A DNA stretch of 64,000 bases from Mycobacterium persicum (GCF_002086675.1 NZ_MVIF01000002.1:116724-180723); one strand, 5' to 3'. Shown: positions 1-9,723, counted from the first letter of the stretch. A program made the numbers and translations. The notes: generated from the letters alone by a model not told the origin.

Positions 1-74
1 AGATCCGCGACCGGCAGCGGCTGGCGCACGAGGAAAGCGACCGCATCACGGCCAGGCTGGCTGCGCTGCAATGA
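1..74 (+). CDS. valS: Valyl-tRNA synthetase C-terminus (partial)
   Basis: The open frame from base 3 encodes a charged helical tail ending in LAALQ with stop TGA at 72-74. This suits the C-terminal coiled-coil arm of valyl-tRNA synthetase, and valS lies directly upstream of folC in M. tuberculosis. Its stop overlaps the folC start in an ATGA, so the two are probably co-translated. Only about 23 residues are visible. The identity therefore rests mainly on gene order, not on catalytic motifs. Confidence 0.55.
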   Translation, partial: IRDRQRLAHEESDRITARLAALQ

Positions 75-1504
75 GTTTCGAGTCGACAGACCGGCCATCT
101 ACCGGCATGGCTCCCACGCCGGACGAGATCGCGTCGCTGCTGCAGGTCGAGCACCTGCTGGACCAGCGCTGGCCGGAGACTCGCATCGAGCCGAGCCTGA
201 CAAGGATCAGCGCGCTGCTGGACCTGCTGGGATCACCGCAACGTGGCTATCCCTCGATCCACATCGCCGGAACCAACGGCAAGACGTCGGTGGCGCGGAT
301 GATCGACGCATTGGTCACCGCGTTGCAGCAACGGACCGGCCGCACCACCAGCCCGCACCTGCAGTCGGTGGTGGAACGCATCTCGATCGACGGAAAGCCG
401 ATCAGCCCGGCGCAGTACGTGGCGACGTACCGGGAAATCGAGCCGTTCGTGCAGATGATCGATGAGCAGTCGCAGAATGCAGGCGGGCCGGCGATGAGCA
501 AGTTCGAGGTGCTCACCGCGATGGCGTTCGCCGCGTTCGCCGACGCGCCCGTCGACGTCGCGGTGGTCGAGGTGGGTATGGGTGGACGATGGGACGCCAC
601 CAACGTGATCAATGCGCCGGTGGCGGTGATCACCCCGATCAGCAAGGACCATGTCGACTACCTCGGGAACGACATCGCCGGGATCGCGGGCGAGAAGGCG
701 GGGATTATCCGTCGAGCCGAAGAGGGCTCGTCGGAAACGGTCGCGGTCATCGCGCGTCAGCGCCCGGAGGTCATGGAGGTGCTGCTGGGTCAGGCCGTCC
801 GCTCGGACGCCGCGGTCGCCCGGGAGGATTCGGAGTTCGCCGTGTTGGGCCGACAGGTCGCCGTCGGCGGTCAGGTGCTGCAACTGCAAGGTCTGGGCGG
901 GGTGTACTCCGACATCTACCTGCCGCTGCACGGTGAACACCAGGCGCACAACGCGGTGGTGGCGCTGGCCGCGGTCGAGGCATTCTTCGGCGCGGGTGCC
1001 CAGCGTCAACTCGACGTCGAGGCGGTGCGGGCGGGATTCGCCGCGGTCACCAGCCCGGGCCGGCTGGAACGGATGCGCAGCGCACCGGCGGTGTTCATCG
1101 ACGCAGCCCACAATCCGGCCGGGGCGGCTGCGCTGGCCCGGACGCTGGCCGACGAGTTCGACTTCCGGACGTTGGTCGGGGTGATCAGTGTGCTGGCCGA
1201 CAAGGACGTCGACGGCATTCTGCAAGCGGTGGAGCCGGTGTTCGACTCGGTCGTGGTGACCCACAACGGGTCACCGCGCGCGCTGGATGTCGAGTCGCTG
1301 GCCGCGGCGGCCCGGGAGCGGTTCGGACCCGATCGGGTGCTGTCCGCCGCGAACCTGAGCGATGCCATCGACACGGCAACCGCGCTGGTCGACGGGGCGG
1401 TGGCGGACCCGGGCGACGCGTTTTCCGGCACCGGGATTGTCATCACCGGCTCGGTTGTCACCGCCGGCGCTGCCCGCACCTTGTTTGGTCGTGACCCGGA
1501 ATGA
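71..1504 (+). CDS. folC: Dihydrofolate synthase / folylpolyglutamate synthase
   Basis: This cytoplasmic Mur-ligase-family enzyme joins glutamate to dihydropteroate and to reduced folates, using ATP. The 477-residue product is close to the size I recall for mycobacterial FolC. The P-loop GTNGKTS lies at residues 67-73, and the C-terminal ligase domain carries a DAAHNP segment near residue 343. The ATG start overlaps the preceding valS stop (ATGA), which supports this start, although a second Met at residue 13 is possible. The gene ends in an ATGA overlap with the downstream membrane-protein gene, so valS-folC-DUF4233 form one coupled unit. In mycobacteria FolC also activates para-aminosalicylic acid. 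Confidence 0.95.
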   Translation: MSFESTDRPSTGMAPTPDEIASLLQVEHLLDQRWPETRIEPSLTRISALLDLLGSPQRGYPSIHIAGTNGKTSVARMIDALVTALQQRTGRTTSPHLQSVVERISIDGKPISPAQYVATYREIEPFVQMIDEQSQNAGGPAMSKFEVLTAMAFAAFADAPVDVAVVEVGMGGRWDATNVINAPVAVITPISKDHVDYLGNDIAGIAGEKAGIIRRAEEGSSETVAVIARQRPEVMEVLLGQAVRSDAAVAREDSEFAVLGRQVAVGGQVLQLQGLGGVYSDIYLPLHGEHQAHNAVVALAAVEAFFGAGAQRQLDVEAVRAGFAAVTSPGRLERMRSAPAVFIDAAHNPAGAAALARTLADEFDFRTLVGVISVLADKDVDGILQAVEPVFDSVVVTHNGSPRALDVESLAAAARERFGPDRVLSAANLSDAIDTATALVDGAVADPGDAFSGTGIVITGSVVTAGAARTLFGRDPE

Positions 1505-1887
1505 CCGAGCAACCGGCAGCGCCCACACCACCGGCCGACCCGTGGAAGAGCTTCGGTGCGGTCATGGCCGCGACACTGCTTCTCGAGGCGATCGTGGTGC
1601 TGCTGGCGATACCCGTGGTGGGCGCGGTGGGCGGCGGGCTGGGTCCGGCATCGCTGGGGTACCTGATCGGACTGGCCGTGGCATTGATCCTGCTTGCCGG
1701 GCTGCAGCGCAGACCCTGGGCGATCTGGGTGAACCTCGGCGTCCAGCTGGTGCTGCTCGCCGGGTTCGCCGTGTACCCGGGCGTCGGCTTCATCGGAGTG
1801 CTGTTCACCGGGGTATGGGTGCTGATCGCGTACTTTCGGGCCGAGGTCCGGCGCCGGGAGCGAGGGGGAGCGCCGCCGCCGGGCTGA
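1501..1887 (+). CDS. DUF4233 small integral membrane protein (Rv2446c-like)
   Basis: The 128-residue protein has a short proline-rich N-terminus and about four hydrophobic segments (roughly residues 18-42, 50-68, 73-95 and 96-113), then a basic tail RRRERGG. It matches the actinobacterial DUF4233 family, which commonly follows folC. The ATG overlaps the folC stop by four bases, implying translational coupling. No catalytic residues are visible and the biochemical role is unknown. Its conserved place after folC suggests a membrane role tied to folate or envelope metabolism, but that is inference. Confidence 0.8.
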   Translation: MTEQPAAPTPPADPWKSFGAVMAATLLLEAIVVLLAIPVVGAVGGGLGPASLGYLIGLAVALILLAGLQRRPWAIWVNLGVQLVLLAGFAVYPGVGFIGVLFTGVWVLIAYFRAEVRRRERGGAPPPG

Positions 1888-1922
1888 GCCGGGCCTGCCG
1901 TGCGAAGTCAGCGTTGGCCATC

Positions 1923-1928
1923 TACTCT
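1923..1928 (+). promoter_or_regulatory. Predicted -10 hexamer of ndk, probably leaderless
   Basis: TACTCT fits the mycobacterial SigA -10 pattern TANNNT and lies eight bases before the ndk GTG. Transcription would start at or next to the start codon. No Shine-Dalgarno sequence precedes the GTG and no convincing -35 is visible. Confidence 0.45.
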
Positions 1929-1936
1929 TAGCCACC

Positions 1937-2347
1937 GTGACTGAACGGACCCTCGTGCTGATCAAGCCGGACGGTGTGCAACGCGGACTGATCGGCGAGA
2001 TCATCGGCCGCATCGAGCGCAAAGGCCTGACCATCGCGGCGCTGGAGCTCAGGAACGTCAGCGACGAGCTGGCCGGCCGTCATTACGCCGAGCACGAAGG
2101 CAAGCCGTTCTTCGGGTCGTTGCTCGAATTCATCACCTCGGGGCCGGTGGTGGCGGCCGTCGTGGAGGGGCCGCGAGCGGTCGCGGCTTTTCGCCAGCTG
2201 GCCGGCGGCACCGACCCGGTGGACAAGGCCACGCCCGGCACCATCCGCGGCGACTTCGGCTTGGAAACCCAGTTCAACCTGGTGCATGGCTCCGATTCGG
2301 CCGAGTCGGCGCAGCGCGAGATCGCGCTCTGGTTTGCCGGCGCCTAG
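1937..2347 (+). CDS. ndk: Nucleoside diphosphate kinase
   Basis: The enzyme transfers the gamma phosphate from ATP to nucleoside diphosphates through a phospho-histidine and so balances NTP and dNTP pools. The 136-residue length is typical for mycobacterial Ndk. The active-site motif NLVHGSDS places the catalytic His at residue 117, and the N-terminal [14 protein letters not shown] strand and helix is canonical. The GTG start has no ribosome binding site but sits just after a TANNNT hexamer, which suggests a leaderless message. The gene lies alone between the folC unit and rne, as in M. tuberculosis. Confidence 0.97.
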   Translation: MTERTLVLIKPDGVQRGLIGEIIGRIERKGLTIAALELRNVSDELAGRHYAEHEGKPFFGSLLEFITSGPVVAAVVEGPRAVAAFRQLAGGTDPVDKATPGTIRGDFGLETQFNLVHGSDSAESAQREIALWFAGA

Positions 2348-2669
2348 CGCCGGGAGAAGTGCTTGCGAGCCGGATTCGTCGGCGTACGACTCAGACGAGG
2401 GTGATCCGGCCCGGTGATATGGGATACTGACTGCGGGTGAACGTCGCCGGACCGGCGTCGAACACCCGAATGAAGACTTCGGCAAGCGCGACCATCGCCA
2501 TTCGATGGGGCGCGGCGTGTCAAGCCGTCATTCAGCACGGCGCCGAGTGTGCTCGCCTGAGCGGCTCGGAGCAAGACCATCACAAGTCCGGGAGAAGTGA
2601 CCCGGGCACATAGCGGAGCCCTCGCGTGGCCGCGTCGAAACGACGCGCCCGGGGGCTTGAGGAGAATAC
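2348..2669 (+). promoter_or_regulatory. Long upstream/5' UTR region of rne
   Basis: These 322 bases separate ndk from rne and hold no convincing gene. A GATACT hexamer at 2423-2428 could be a -10 element, giving a transcript leader of roughly 235 bases. A long rne leader is known in mycobacteria and serves in autoregulation by RNase E. A strong Shine-Dalgarno, TGAGGAG at 2658-2664, precedes the GTG at 2670. The leader is G/C-rich and could fold, but no specific structure was established by eye. Confidence 0.5.
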
Positions 2670-5600
2670 GTGGTAGACGGTGCCCCATCTTCAGACCCAA
2701 AAGAGCCGACACAGCGTGAGGAACTGCCGGACCGACTGAGAGTCCATTCGCTGGCACGAACGCTGGGGACCAGCAGCAGGCGGGTGCTCGATGCCCTCAA
2801 TGCGCTGGACGGTCGAATCCGCAGCGCACATTCCAGTGTGGACCGGGTCGACGCGGTCCGGGTGCGCGACCTGCTGGCCGAAACGCCCGCCGACGAAGCG
2901 GACCAAGCCAACCAAGCCAACCAAGCCAAAGAAGAACCAAACGCTGAACCCAGTGTCGCCGCGGCGGCTGTTGCACCGGACGAAGCTGACGAAGCCCCGG
3001 AACCCGAATCCCGGCTGCTGCTGGAAACGCAGGAAACGGTCCAGGTCGTCGAGACCCGGGTGGAGCGCCCGCATTACCTGCCGTTGTTCGTCGCGCCGCA
3101 GCCGATTCCCGAGGCGATCGACGAGGACGACGGCACCGATGACGAGGCGGCCGACGATGCCGACGATGACGACGAACAGGAGCAGATCGACCGGCCGAGC
3201 GGTCGGCGGCGTCGGCGTGGCCGTCGGGGCCGTGGTCGGGGACGCGGTGAACAGGGTGGATCCGACGGCCCAGGCGAAGATGACGGCGATGAGGGCGACC
3301 GGAAGGCGGTTGGCGATTCTGCCCGTTCCGACGACTCCGAGGGTGACGATTCAGAGGACTCCGACGACACCGACACCGACACCGACGCCGGCGACGAGGA
3401 CAACGGTTCGGCAGAGGGCGCCAGCCGGCGCCGCCGGCGCCGCAGACGGCGCAAGTCGGGATCCGGAGAGGACGGCGACGAGGGCCCGGCGCCCGACGAT
3501 CCGCCCAACACCGTTGTGCATGAACGCGCGCCCCGCAACGGCGGCTCCGGAGACGACGAGTCCGGCGGCAACGAGATCAAGGGCATCGACGGCTCGACCC
3601 GGCTAGAAGCCAAACGGCAACGTCGCCGGGACGGCCGCGACGCCGGGCGGCGCCGCCCACCGGTTCTGACCGAAGCCGAATTCCTGGCCAGGCGCGAGGC
3701 CGTCGAGCGGGTCATGGTGGTGCGCGACCGAGTCCGCACCGAGCCGCCGCACCCGGGCACCCGTTACACCCAGATCGCCGTGCTGGAAGACGGCATCGTC
3801 GTCGAGCATTTCGTGACTTCGGCTGCTTCCGCGTCGTTGGTGGGCAACATCTACCTGGGCATCGTGCAGAATGTGCTGCCGTCGATGGAGGCGGCCTTCG
3901 TCGACATCGGTCGCGGCCGCAACGGTGTGCTCTACGCCGGTGAAGTCAACTGGGACGCAGCCGGACTCGGCGGGGCCGACCGCAAGATCGAACAGGCCCT
4001 CAAACCCGGCGACTACGTCGTCGTCCAGGTCAGCAAGGACCCGGTGGGCCACAAGGGCGCACGGCTGACCACGCAGGTGTCGCTGGCCGGCCGCTATCTG
4101 GTCTACGTGCCGGGCGCGTCGTCGACCGGGATCAGTCGCAAGCTGCCCGACACTGAACGCCAGCGGCTCAAGGAGATCTTGCGCGAGGTGGTGCCGTCCG
4201 ACGCGGGAGTGATCATCCGCACCGCGTCCGAGGGAGTCAAAGAGGGCGACATCCGTGCCGACGTCACCCGGTTGCAGGAACGCTGGCAACAGATCGAAGC
4301 CAAGGCCGCCGAGGTCAAACAGAAGGCGGCCGGCGCTGCGGTGGCCCTCTACGAAGAACCGGATGTGCTGGTCAAGGTCATCCGCGACTTGTTTAACGAG
4401 GACTTCGCCGGACTCATCGTTTCCGGCGACGAGGCCTGGGCCACGATCAATGACTACGTGAATTCCGTTGCGCCCGACTTGGTTTCGAAATTGACCAAGT
4501 ATGAGCCGGCCGAGCTTGCCGAGAGTCAGACGCGCCCCGACGTCTTTGCGGTGCATCGCATCGACGAGCAGCTGACCAAGGCGATGGACCGTAAGGTGTG
4601 GCTGCCGTCGGGCGGGACATTGGTGATCGACCGGACCGAGGCCATGACGGTGATCGACGTCAACACCGGCAAATTCACCGGCTCCGGGGGCAATCTCGAG
4701 CAAACCGTCACCAAGAACAACCTGGAGGCGGCCGAGGAGATCGTGCGTCAGCTGCGGCTGCGTGACATCGGCGGCATCGTGGTCATCGACTTCATCGACA
4801 TGGTGCTGGAATCCAACCGCGATCTGGTGCTGCGCCGGCTGACCGAGGCGCTGGCCCGCGACCGCACTCGTCACCAGGTGTCAGAGGTGACCTCGCTGGG
4901 CTTGGTCCAGCTGACCCGCAAACGTTTGGGAACCGGCCTGATCGAGGCCTTCTCGTCGTCGTGTGCCCAGTGCAACGGGCGTGGGATCCTGCTGCATGCC
5001 GATCCGGTGGATGCGGCGCCGGCGACCGGGCGAAAGTCGGAATCCGGGGGTCGCCGAAACAGGCGCTCGAAGAAGAGCCGCGCCGAAGAGCCCACTGAGA
5101 AGGGGATCGTGGCCAAGGTCCCCGCTCACGCCCCCGGCGAGCATCCGATGTTCAAAGCGATGGCCGCCGGCTCGTCGCTGGGACCGGGCCGTGGAGACGG
5201 GGAACCCGAGGAGTCCGGTGAGGAACTCGCCGCCGCGATCGACGAGGACACCGCGATGGCGGTGTCCAGCGACATCGAAGACCTCGAAGACAACGAAGAC
5301 ACCGGGGAGCCCGATGACATCGAAGACTTCGAGGACACCGACGAAGATGCCGACGAGGACGAAGAGCTCGACGACGAGGAGCTCGACGACGACGAGCTCG
5401 ACGACGACGATCTCGGTGATGACGACCTCGATGACGAGCTCGACGTCGATGATTCCGACACCGACGACGAGGACACCGACTCCGAGCCCGACGACAGTCC
5501 TGACCGGCCCGGACCCGTCGAGGCTTCCTCGTCGCCGGAACGTCCGCGCCGGCGACGCGCGGCGGGCAGGCCGGCCGGCCCGCCGATACATGTGGACTGA
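2670..5600 (+). CDS. rne: Ribonuclease E/G
   Basis: This is the main endoribonuclease of mRNA decay and rRNA processing. The 976-residue protein has a disordered N-terminal region (about 1-330) rich in acidic runs and Arg-rich patches, then the catalytic core. The core has an S1-type RNA-binding part from about residue 360 and the metal-site segments VIDVNTGK (near 661) and GGIVVIDFIDM (near 704). The zinc-link CAQCNGRG lies near residue 765. The C-terminal third is a long Asp/Glu run ending in Arg-rich sequence. This mycobacterial layout puts scaffold regions at both ends. The GTG start is supported by TGAGGAG six bases upstream. Unlike H37Rv as recalled, dctA does not follow; rplU does. Confidence 0.96.
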   Translation: MVDGAPSSDPKEPTQREELPDRLRVHSLARTLGTSSRRVLDALNALDGRIRSAHSSVDRVDAVRVRDLLAETPADEADQANQANQAKEEPNAEPSVAAAAVAPDEADEAPEPESRLLLETQETVQVVETRVERPHYLPLFVAPQPIPEAIDEDDGTDDEAADDADDDDEQEQIDRPSGRRRRRGRRGRGRGRGEQGGSDGPGEDDGDEGDRKAVGDSARSDDSEGDDSEDSDDTDTDTDAGDEDNGSAEGASRRRRRRRRRKSGSGEDGDEGPAPDDPPNTVVHERAPRNGGSGDDESGGNEIKGIDGSTRLEAKRQRRRDGRDAGRRRPPVLTEAEFLARREAVERVMVVRDRVRTEPPHPGTRYTQIAVLEDGIVVEHFVTSAASASLVGNIYLGIVQNVLPSMEAAFVDIGRGRNGVLYAGEVNWDAAGLGGADRKIEQALKPGDYVVVQVSKDPVGHKGARLTTQVSLAGRYLVYVPGASSTGISRKLPDTERQRLKEILREVVPSDAGVIIRTASEGVKEGDIRADVTRLQERWQQIEAKAAEVKQKAAGAAVALYEEPDVLVKVIRDLFNEDFAGLIVSGDEAWATINDYVNSVAPDLVSKLTKYEPAELAESQTRPDVFAVHRIDEQLTKAMDRKVWLPSGGTLVIDRTEAMTVIDVNTGKFTGSGGNLEQTVTKNNLEAAEEIVRQLRLRDIGGIVVIDFIDMVLESNRDLVLRRLTEALARDRTRHQVSEVTSLGLVQLTRKRLGTGLIEAFSSSCAQCNGRGILLHADPVDAAPATGRKSESGGRRNRRSKKSRAEEPTEKGIVAKVPAHAPGEHPMFKAMAAGSSLGPGRGDGEPEESGEELAAAIDEDTAMAVSSDIEDLEDNEDTGEPDDIEDFEDTDEDADEDEELDDEELDDDELDDDDLGDDDLDDELDVDDSDTDDEDTDSEPDDSPDRPGPVEASSSPERPRRRRAAGRPAGPPIHVD
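5350..5490 (+). repeat. Degenerate GAC/GAG-rich coding repeat in rne
   Basis: A low-complexity stretch repeats GACGACGAGCTC-like units and encodes alternating Asp-Glu-Leu blocks in the RNase E C-terminal tail. The same DNA read in other frames gives serine-rich or valine-rich shadow frames with no family resemblance. It is a likely site of length variation between strains. Confidence 0.6.
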
Positions 5601-5622
5601 GCGCCCCAACCGCTGGGCCGGT

Positions 5623-5652
5623 TTGACCCTCTAGCCGCTGGTCACGTAACCT
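5623..5652 (+). promoter_or_regulatory. Predicted SigA-type promoter for rplU-rpmA-obg-proB
   Basis: TTGACC (5623-5628) and TAACCT (5647-5652) are separated by 18 bases, a good match to the mycobacterial housekeeping consensus. Transcription would start near 5659 and leave a leader of about 155 bases before rplU. Confidence 0.55.
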
Positions 5653-5814
5653 GGGTCAGCTGTCGCCGGGCTGCCAGCCTACGACGCCGATCCGGTCCAA
5701 TCGCGCCTGCGGTGGCGCTGTGGTGCCGAATCGCGAACCAGATCCGCACGTGTCAGCGACTGCTGACGCGTGCCCGCAAGAGTAAGCACGACAACGAGCA
5801 GAGGTGCACCCACG

Positions 5815-6126
5815 ATGGCGACCTACGCAATCGTCAAGACCGGCGGCAAGCAATACAAGGTTGCCGTCGGAGACGTGGTCAAAGTCGAAAGGCTCGAATC
5901 CGACCCCGGCTCGAAGGTGTCGCTGCCGGTCGCCTTGGTCGTCGACGGTGCCACCGTCACCACCGATGCCAACGCCCTGGCCAAGGTCGCGGTGACCGGC
6001 GAGGTCCTCGAGCACGTCAAGGGGCCCAAGATCCGGATCCACAAGTTCAAGAACAAGACCGGCTACCACAAGCGGCAGGGCCACCGTCAGCAGCTGACGG
6101 TCCTGAAAGTCACCGACATCAAATAG
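5815..6126 (+). CDS. rplU: 50S ribosomal protein L21
   Basis: L21 binds 23S rRNA in the large subunit. The 103-residue product starts [16 protein letters not shown], the canonical L21 N-terminus, and ends with a basic loop [16 protein letters not shown] typical of the family. The ATG at 5815 is preferred over an in-frame GTG at 5770 because it gives the conserved N-terminus. An AGAGGTG stretch sits about nine bases upstream. The gene is followed by rpmA after 14 bases, the usual L21-L27-Obg order. Confidence 0.97.
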   Translation: MATYAIVKTGGKQYKVAVGDVVKVERLESDPGSKVSLPVALVVDGATVTTDANALAKVAVTGEVLEHVKGPKIRIHKFKNKTGYHKRQGHRQQLTVLKVTDIK

Positions 6127-6140
6127 CGGAGGCGACAAAA

Positions 6141-6407
6141 ATGGCACACAAGAAGGGCGCTTCCAGCTCGCGCAACGGTCGGGACTCGGCCGCGCAGCGG
6201 CTGGGTGTCAAGCGGTTCGGCGGCCAGGTCGTCAAGGCCGGCGAGATCCTGATTCGTCAGCGTGGCACCAAATTCCATCCCGGCATCAACGTCGGCCGCG
6301 GCGGCGATGACACGTTGTTCGCCAAGGCGGCCGGTGCGGTCGAGTTCGGCATCAAGCGTGGGCGCAAGACCGTCAACATCGTCGCGGCCGGGCAAGCGAC
6401 CGACTGA
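6141..6407 (+). CDS. rpmA: 50S ribosomal protein L27
   Basis: L27 reaches towards the peptidyl transferase centre and supports tRNA binding. The 88-residue protein begins [16 protein letters not shown], the standard form without the cleaved leader seen in Firmicutes, and contains GVKRFGGQ and [16 protein letters not shown] precedes the ATG at 6141 with good spacing. It lies 14 bases after rplU and about 50 bases before obg, in the conserved ribosome/GTPase operon. Confidence 0.97.
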   Translation: MAHKKGASSSRNGRDSAAQRLGVKRFGGQVVKAGEILIRQRGTKFHPGINVGRGGDDTLFAKAAGAVEFGIKRGRKTVNIVAAGQATD

Positions 6408-6417
6408 GCGTCGTGGT

Positions 6418-6434
6418 TGTGCACTAGCTGCACA
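6418..6434 (+). other. Small inverted repeat between rpmA and obg
   Basis: A perfect 6-base stem (TGTGCA / TGCACA) encloses a 5-base loop, ten bases after the rpmA stop. It is too short and has no T-run, so it is not a strong terminator. It may be an mRNA processing or stability hairpin that separates the ribosomal genes from obg. Confidence 0.3.
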
Positions 6435-6460
6435 CTCGGGGTCGATTGAGGGGATGCCCG

Positions 6461-7900
6461 ATGCCTCGGTTCGTCGATCGGGTCGTTGTTCACGTGCGGG
6501 CGGGCTCGGGTGGTAACGGCTGCGCCTCGGTTCATCGGGAGAAGTTCAAGCCGCTAGGTGGTCCCGACGGCGGCAACGGCGGTCGCGGCGGCAGCGTCAT
6601 CTTTGTGGTGGACCCGCAGGTGCACACCCTGCTCGACTTCCATTTCCATCCCCACATCACCGCGCCGTCGGGCAAACCGGGGATGGGCAGCAACCGCGAC
6701 GGCGCAGCGGGCGCCGATCTGGAGGTCAAGGTTCCCGACGGCACCGTCGTGCTGGACGAAACCGGGCGGTTGCTGGCCGATCTGGTCGGCGCCGGCACCC
6801 GCTTTGCGGCCGCCGCCGGTGGCCGCGGCGGCTTGGGCAACGCCGCGCTGGCGTCACGGGCCCGCAAAGCCCCCGGGTTCGCGCTGCTCGGCGAACCCGG
6901 ACAGTCGCGCGATCTCACCCTGGAACTCAAGACCGTCGCCGACGTCGGGTTGATCGGATTCCCGTCGGCCGGAAAGTCGTCGCTGGTGTCGGTCATTTCG
7001 GCGGCCAAACCCAAGATCGCCGACTACCCGTTTACCACCCTGGTGCCCAATCTCGGCGTGGTCTCGGCGGGCGAGCACGCATACACCGTCGCCGACGTGC
7101 CCGGCTTGATCCCGGGCGCTGCCCAGGGCCGCGGCCTAGGCCTGGACTTCCTGCGGCACATCGAGCGCTGCGCGGTGCTGGTGCATGTCGTGGACTGTGC
7201 GACCAACGAGCCGGGCCGCGACCCGATCTCCGACATCGACGCGCTGGAAGCCGAACTCGCGGCCTACACACCCACGCTGCGAGGCGACGCGGTGCTCGAC
7301 GATCTCACCGAGCGGCCCCGGGCGGTGGTGCTCAACAAGATCGATGTCCCCGAGGCGCGGGAGCTCGCCGAGTTCGTTCGCGACGAGATCGCCCAACGCG
7401 GTTGGCCGGTGTTCCTGGTGTCCACAGTCACCCGGGAGAACCTGCAGCCGTTGATCTTCGGGCTGTGGCACATGGTTGCGCAATACCACGCCGCACAGCC
7501 TCAGGTGGTGCCGCGACGGCCGGTCATTCGCCCGGTGCCCATCGACGACAGTGGTTTCGACGTGCAGCCCGACGGCCGCGGCGGCTTCGTGGTGACCGGT
7601 GCCCGACCCGAACGCTGGATCGGCCAGACCGACTTCGACAACGACGAGGCCGTCGGCTACCTCGCGGACCGCCTCGCGCGCCTGGGTGTTGAGGACGAGC
7701 TGCTGCGGCTGGGCGCCCAGCCGGGGTGCGCGGTGACGATCGGTGACATGACTTTCGACTGGGAGCCGCAAACTCCCGCGGGCGGTCACGTCGCGATGTC
7801 GGGCCGGGGCACCGATGCGCGCCTGGAGCGCAGCGATCGGGTCGGCGCCGCCGAACGCAAGGCGGCCCGCCGGCAGCGACGCGAACGCGGTGAGAGCTGA
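6461..7900 (+). CDS. obg: Obg/CgtA GTPase
   Basis: This ribosome-associated GTPase acts in large-subunit assembly and stress control. With the ATG at 6461 it has 479 residues, the size I recall for M. tuberculosis Obg. The glycine-rich Obg fold spans about 1-158, including GGNGGRGGS. The G domain follows, with P-loop GFPSAGKSS near 166, DVPGLIPGA near 212 and NKID near 293. A C-terminal OCT domain lies at about 340-425. An in-frame ATG 15 bases upstream is less likely because TTGAGGGG is well spaced for 6461. The stop overlaps the proB start by one base (TGATG). Confidence 0.97.
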   Translation: MPRFVDRVVVHVRAGSGGNGCASVHREKFKPLGGPDGGNGGRGGSVIFVVDPQVHTLLDFHFHPHITAPSGKPGMGSNRDGAAGADLEVKVPDGTVVLDETGRLLADLVGAGTRFAAAAGGRGGLGNAALASRARKAPGFALLGEPGQSRDLTLELKTVADVGLIGFPSAGKSSLVSVISAAKPKIADYPFTTLVPNLGVVSAGEHAYTVADVPGLIPGAAQGRGLGLDFLRHIERCAVLVHVVDCATNEPGRDPISDIDALEAELAAYTPTLRGDAVLDDLTERPRAVVLNKIDVPEARELAEFVRDEIAQRGWPVFLVSTVTRENLQPLIFGLWHMVAQYHAAQPQVVPRRPVIRPVPIDDSGFDVQPDGRGGFVVTGARPERWIGQTDFDNDEAVGYLADRLARLGVEDELLRLGAQPGCAVTIGDMTFDWEPQTPAGGHVAMSGRGTDARLERSDRVGAAERKAARRQRRERGES

Positions 7901-9006
7901 TGGCCAGTCCGCACCGGGAAGTCATTCGGACCGCGCGCAGCCTCGTCGTGAAGGTCGGGACGACGGCGCTGACCACGCCGTCGGGGATGTTCGACGCCGG
8001 CCGGCTGGCCGAGCTCGCCGACGCTATCGAGGCGCGGATGAAGGCGGGCACCGACGTCGTCATCGTGTCCTCGGGCGCGATCGCCGCCGGCCTCGAACCG
8101 CTCGGATTATCGCGTCGGCCAAGAGATCTGGCGACCAAACAGGCCGCCGCCAGCGTCGGGCAGGTGGCGCTGGTGAACTCGTGGAGCACCGCGTTCGCCC
8201 GGTACGGCCGCACGGTGGGGCAGGTGCTGTTGACCGCCCACGACATCTCGATGCGGGTCCAGCACACCAACGCCCAGCGCACCCTGGACCGGCTGCGGGC
8301 GCTGCACGCGGTGGCGATCGTCAACGAGAACGACACGGTGGCCACCAACGAGATCCGCTTCGGCGACAACGATCGGCTGTCGGCGCTGGTGGCTCACCTG
8401 GTGGGCGCCGAGGCGCTGGTGCTGCTGTCCGACATCGACGGGCTTTACGACAGCGATCCCCGAAAGCACCAGGGGGCCCGGTTTATCCCCGAAGTGTCCG
8501 GGCTCGCGGATCTTGAGGGCGTTGTCGCCGGCCGCAGCAGTCATCTGGGTACCGGCGGGATGGCGTCCAAGGTGTCGTCGGCGTTGCTGGCCGCGGACGC
8601 GGGGGTGCCGGTGCTGCTGGCTCCCGCGGCCGACGCGGCGACGGCGCTCACCGATGCGTCGGTGGGTACGGTGTTCGCGCCGCGGCCCGGGCGCATGTCG
8701 GCGCGGCGGTTCTGGGTACGGTATGCCGCCGAGGCCGCGGGTTGGCTGACGCTCGACGCGGGTGCGGTGCATGCGGTCGTGCGGCAACGCCGGTCGCTGC
8801 TGCCGGCGGGAATTACCGCGGTGTCGGGCAAGTTTTTCGCCGGCGACGTGGTCGAACTTCGTGGACCCGACGCGACCACGGTGGCCCGCGGTGTGGTCGC
8901 CTACGACGCGGCCGAGCTGGCCGCGATGATGGGCCGGTCCACCTCGGAGCTGTCCGGTGAACTACGCCGGCCCGCGGTGCATGCCGACGACCTGGTGCCC
9001 GAGTAA
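7900..9006 (+). CDS. proB: Glutamate 5-kinase
   Basis: ProB phosphorylates glutamate in the first step of proline synthesis. The 368-residue protein has an amino-acid-kinase domain with [16 protein letters not shown] and [17 protein letters not shown], then a C-terminal PUA domain (about 275-350). Its partner proA lies about 28 kb away in the same orientation, an arrangement also found in M. tuberculosis, where the two are separate. The start codon overlaps the obg stop by one base, so translation is probably coupled. Confidence 0.96.
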   Translation: MASPHREVIRTARSLVVKVGTTALTTPSGMFDAGRLAELADAIEARMKAGTDVVIVSSGAIAAGLEPLGLSRRPRDLATKQAAASVGQVALVNSWSTAFARYGRTVGQVLLTAHDISMRVQHTNAQRTLDRLRALHAVAIVNENDTVATNEIRFGDNDRLSALVAHLVGAEALVLLSDIDGLYDSDPRKHQGARFIPEVSGLADLEGVVAGRSSHLGTGGMASKVSSALLAADAGVPVLLAPAADAATALTDASVGTVFAPRPGRMSARRFWVRYAAEAAGWLTLDAGAVHAVVRQRRSLLPAGITAVSGKFFAGDVVELRGPDATTVARGVVAYDAAELAAMMGRSTSELSGELRRPAVHADDLVPE

Positions 9007-9008
9007 CC

Positions 9009-9647
9009 TCACGTAGCCGAAGCGGCTTCCAGATACAGTGCGCCCCAGACTATTTCGGTCATCGTGGTGGCCAGCTCGGCGTCGAACTCGGATGGTTTGC
9101 CCGGCAAGCTCTGCTGACAGACCCGCTCGACCATCCAGGTCAGCGCATCGGCGGTGGTGGCCGCGGGCAGTTCGGCCCGAATGGAGCCGTCGGCCTGGCC
9201 GTCCTCGATGACACGGGCCAGGCGCTCGGAGATGGCGGTCAGCAGATCGCGATAGGTTTGTGCCGCCATCGGGTCGTAGCCGGCCATCTCGCTGAGCGCC
9301 ACAAGCAGCGGTTGGTGACGCCGAAAGCTGGAGATGACGCCCGCCATGGCGGCGCGGACATCCTCGGGATTGTGTCGCCAGGCCACGTCCCACCACTGTG
9401 CGGCGCGGTGCTCCAGGTCGTCGAAAACCTGGCCGGCCAACCGGCGCAGCAGGTGGCCTTTGTCCTCGAAATAGATGTAGAAGCTGGCGCGGGAGATGCC
9501 AGCCGCGGTCGCCAGCCGATCCACGCTGAGCTCGGTGAAGCTCGCGCCCTCGTTCATCAGTTGTTCGGTGGCGTCCAGCAGCCGCCGTTCCAGCTGCTCT
9601 CGTCGCTGCCGGCGGCTGGCCTGGGTGTTGCGAGTAACCGATGGCAT
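9009..9647 (-). CDS. TetR-family transcriptional regulator
   Basis: The 212-residue protein has a typical N-terminal TetR helix-turn-helix at about 21-65 (LSVDRLATAAGISRASFYIY) and a longer helical ligand domain. It is divergent from a cytochrome P450 with about 70 bases between the start codons, and a near-palindrome there could be its operator. It probably represses that P450 and itself and responds to a hydrophobic ligand; the ligand is unknown. Its 3' end lies two bases from the proB stop on the opposite strand. No counterpart sits at this place in H37Rv as recalled. Confidence 0.88.
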   Translation of the reverse strand: MPSVTRNTQASRRQRREQLERRLLDATEQLMNEGASFTELSVDRLATAAGISRASFYIYFEDKGHLLRRLAGQVFDDLEHRAAQWWDVAWRHNPEDVRAAMAGVISSFRRHQPLLVALSEMAGYDPMAAQTYRDLLTAISERLARVIEDGQADGSIRAELPAATTADALTWMVERVCQQSLPGKPSEFDAELATTMTEIVWGALYLEAASAT

Positions 9648-9708
9648 GTCTCGTTCTGCGCCTCCCTTCCGCTTCGGGCGAGCATAACCGTGAATTCGAC
9701 ATCTTGAC

Positions 9709-9723
9709 TAGACACTATGTCCA
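9709..9723 (+). promoter_or_regulatory. Candidate TetR operator overlapping the P450 start
   Basis: TAGACA-CTA-TGTCCA is an inverted repeat with one mismatch and a perfect GACA/TGTC core, in the gap between the divergent tetR and P450 genes. GACA-N3-TGTC cores are common for TetR operators. It overlaps the annotated P450 ATG at 9717. Either the transcript is leaderless and repression acts directly at the start, or the true start lies downstream. Confidence 0.5.

Noticed and set aside
3603..4874. Minus-strand open frame of 423 codons opposite the rne core
   Set aside because: The RNase E catalytic motifs on the plus strand explain this DNA; the antisense frame has no recognisable domain.
5712..6407. 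Single long frame joining the rplU region and rpmA
   Set aside because: rplU is read in another frame; only the part from 6141 has L27 sequence.
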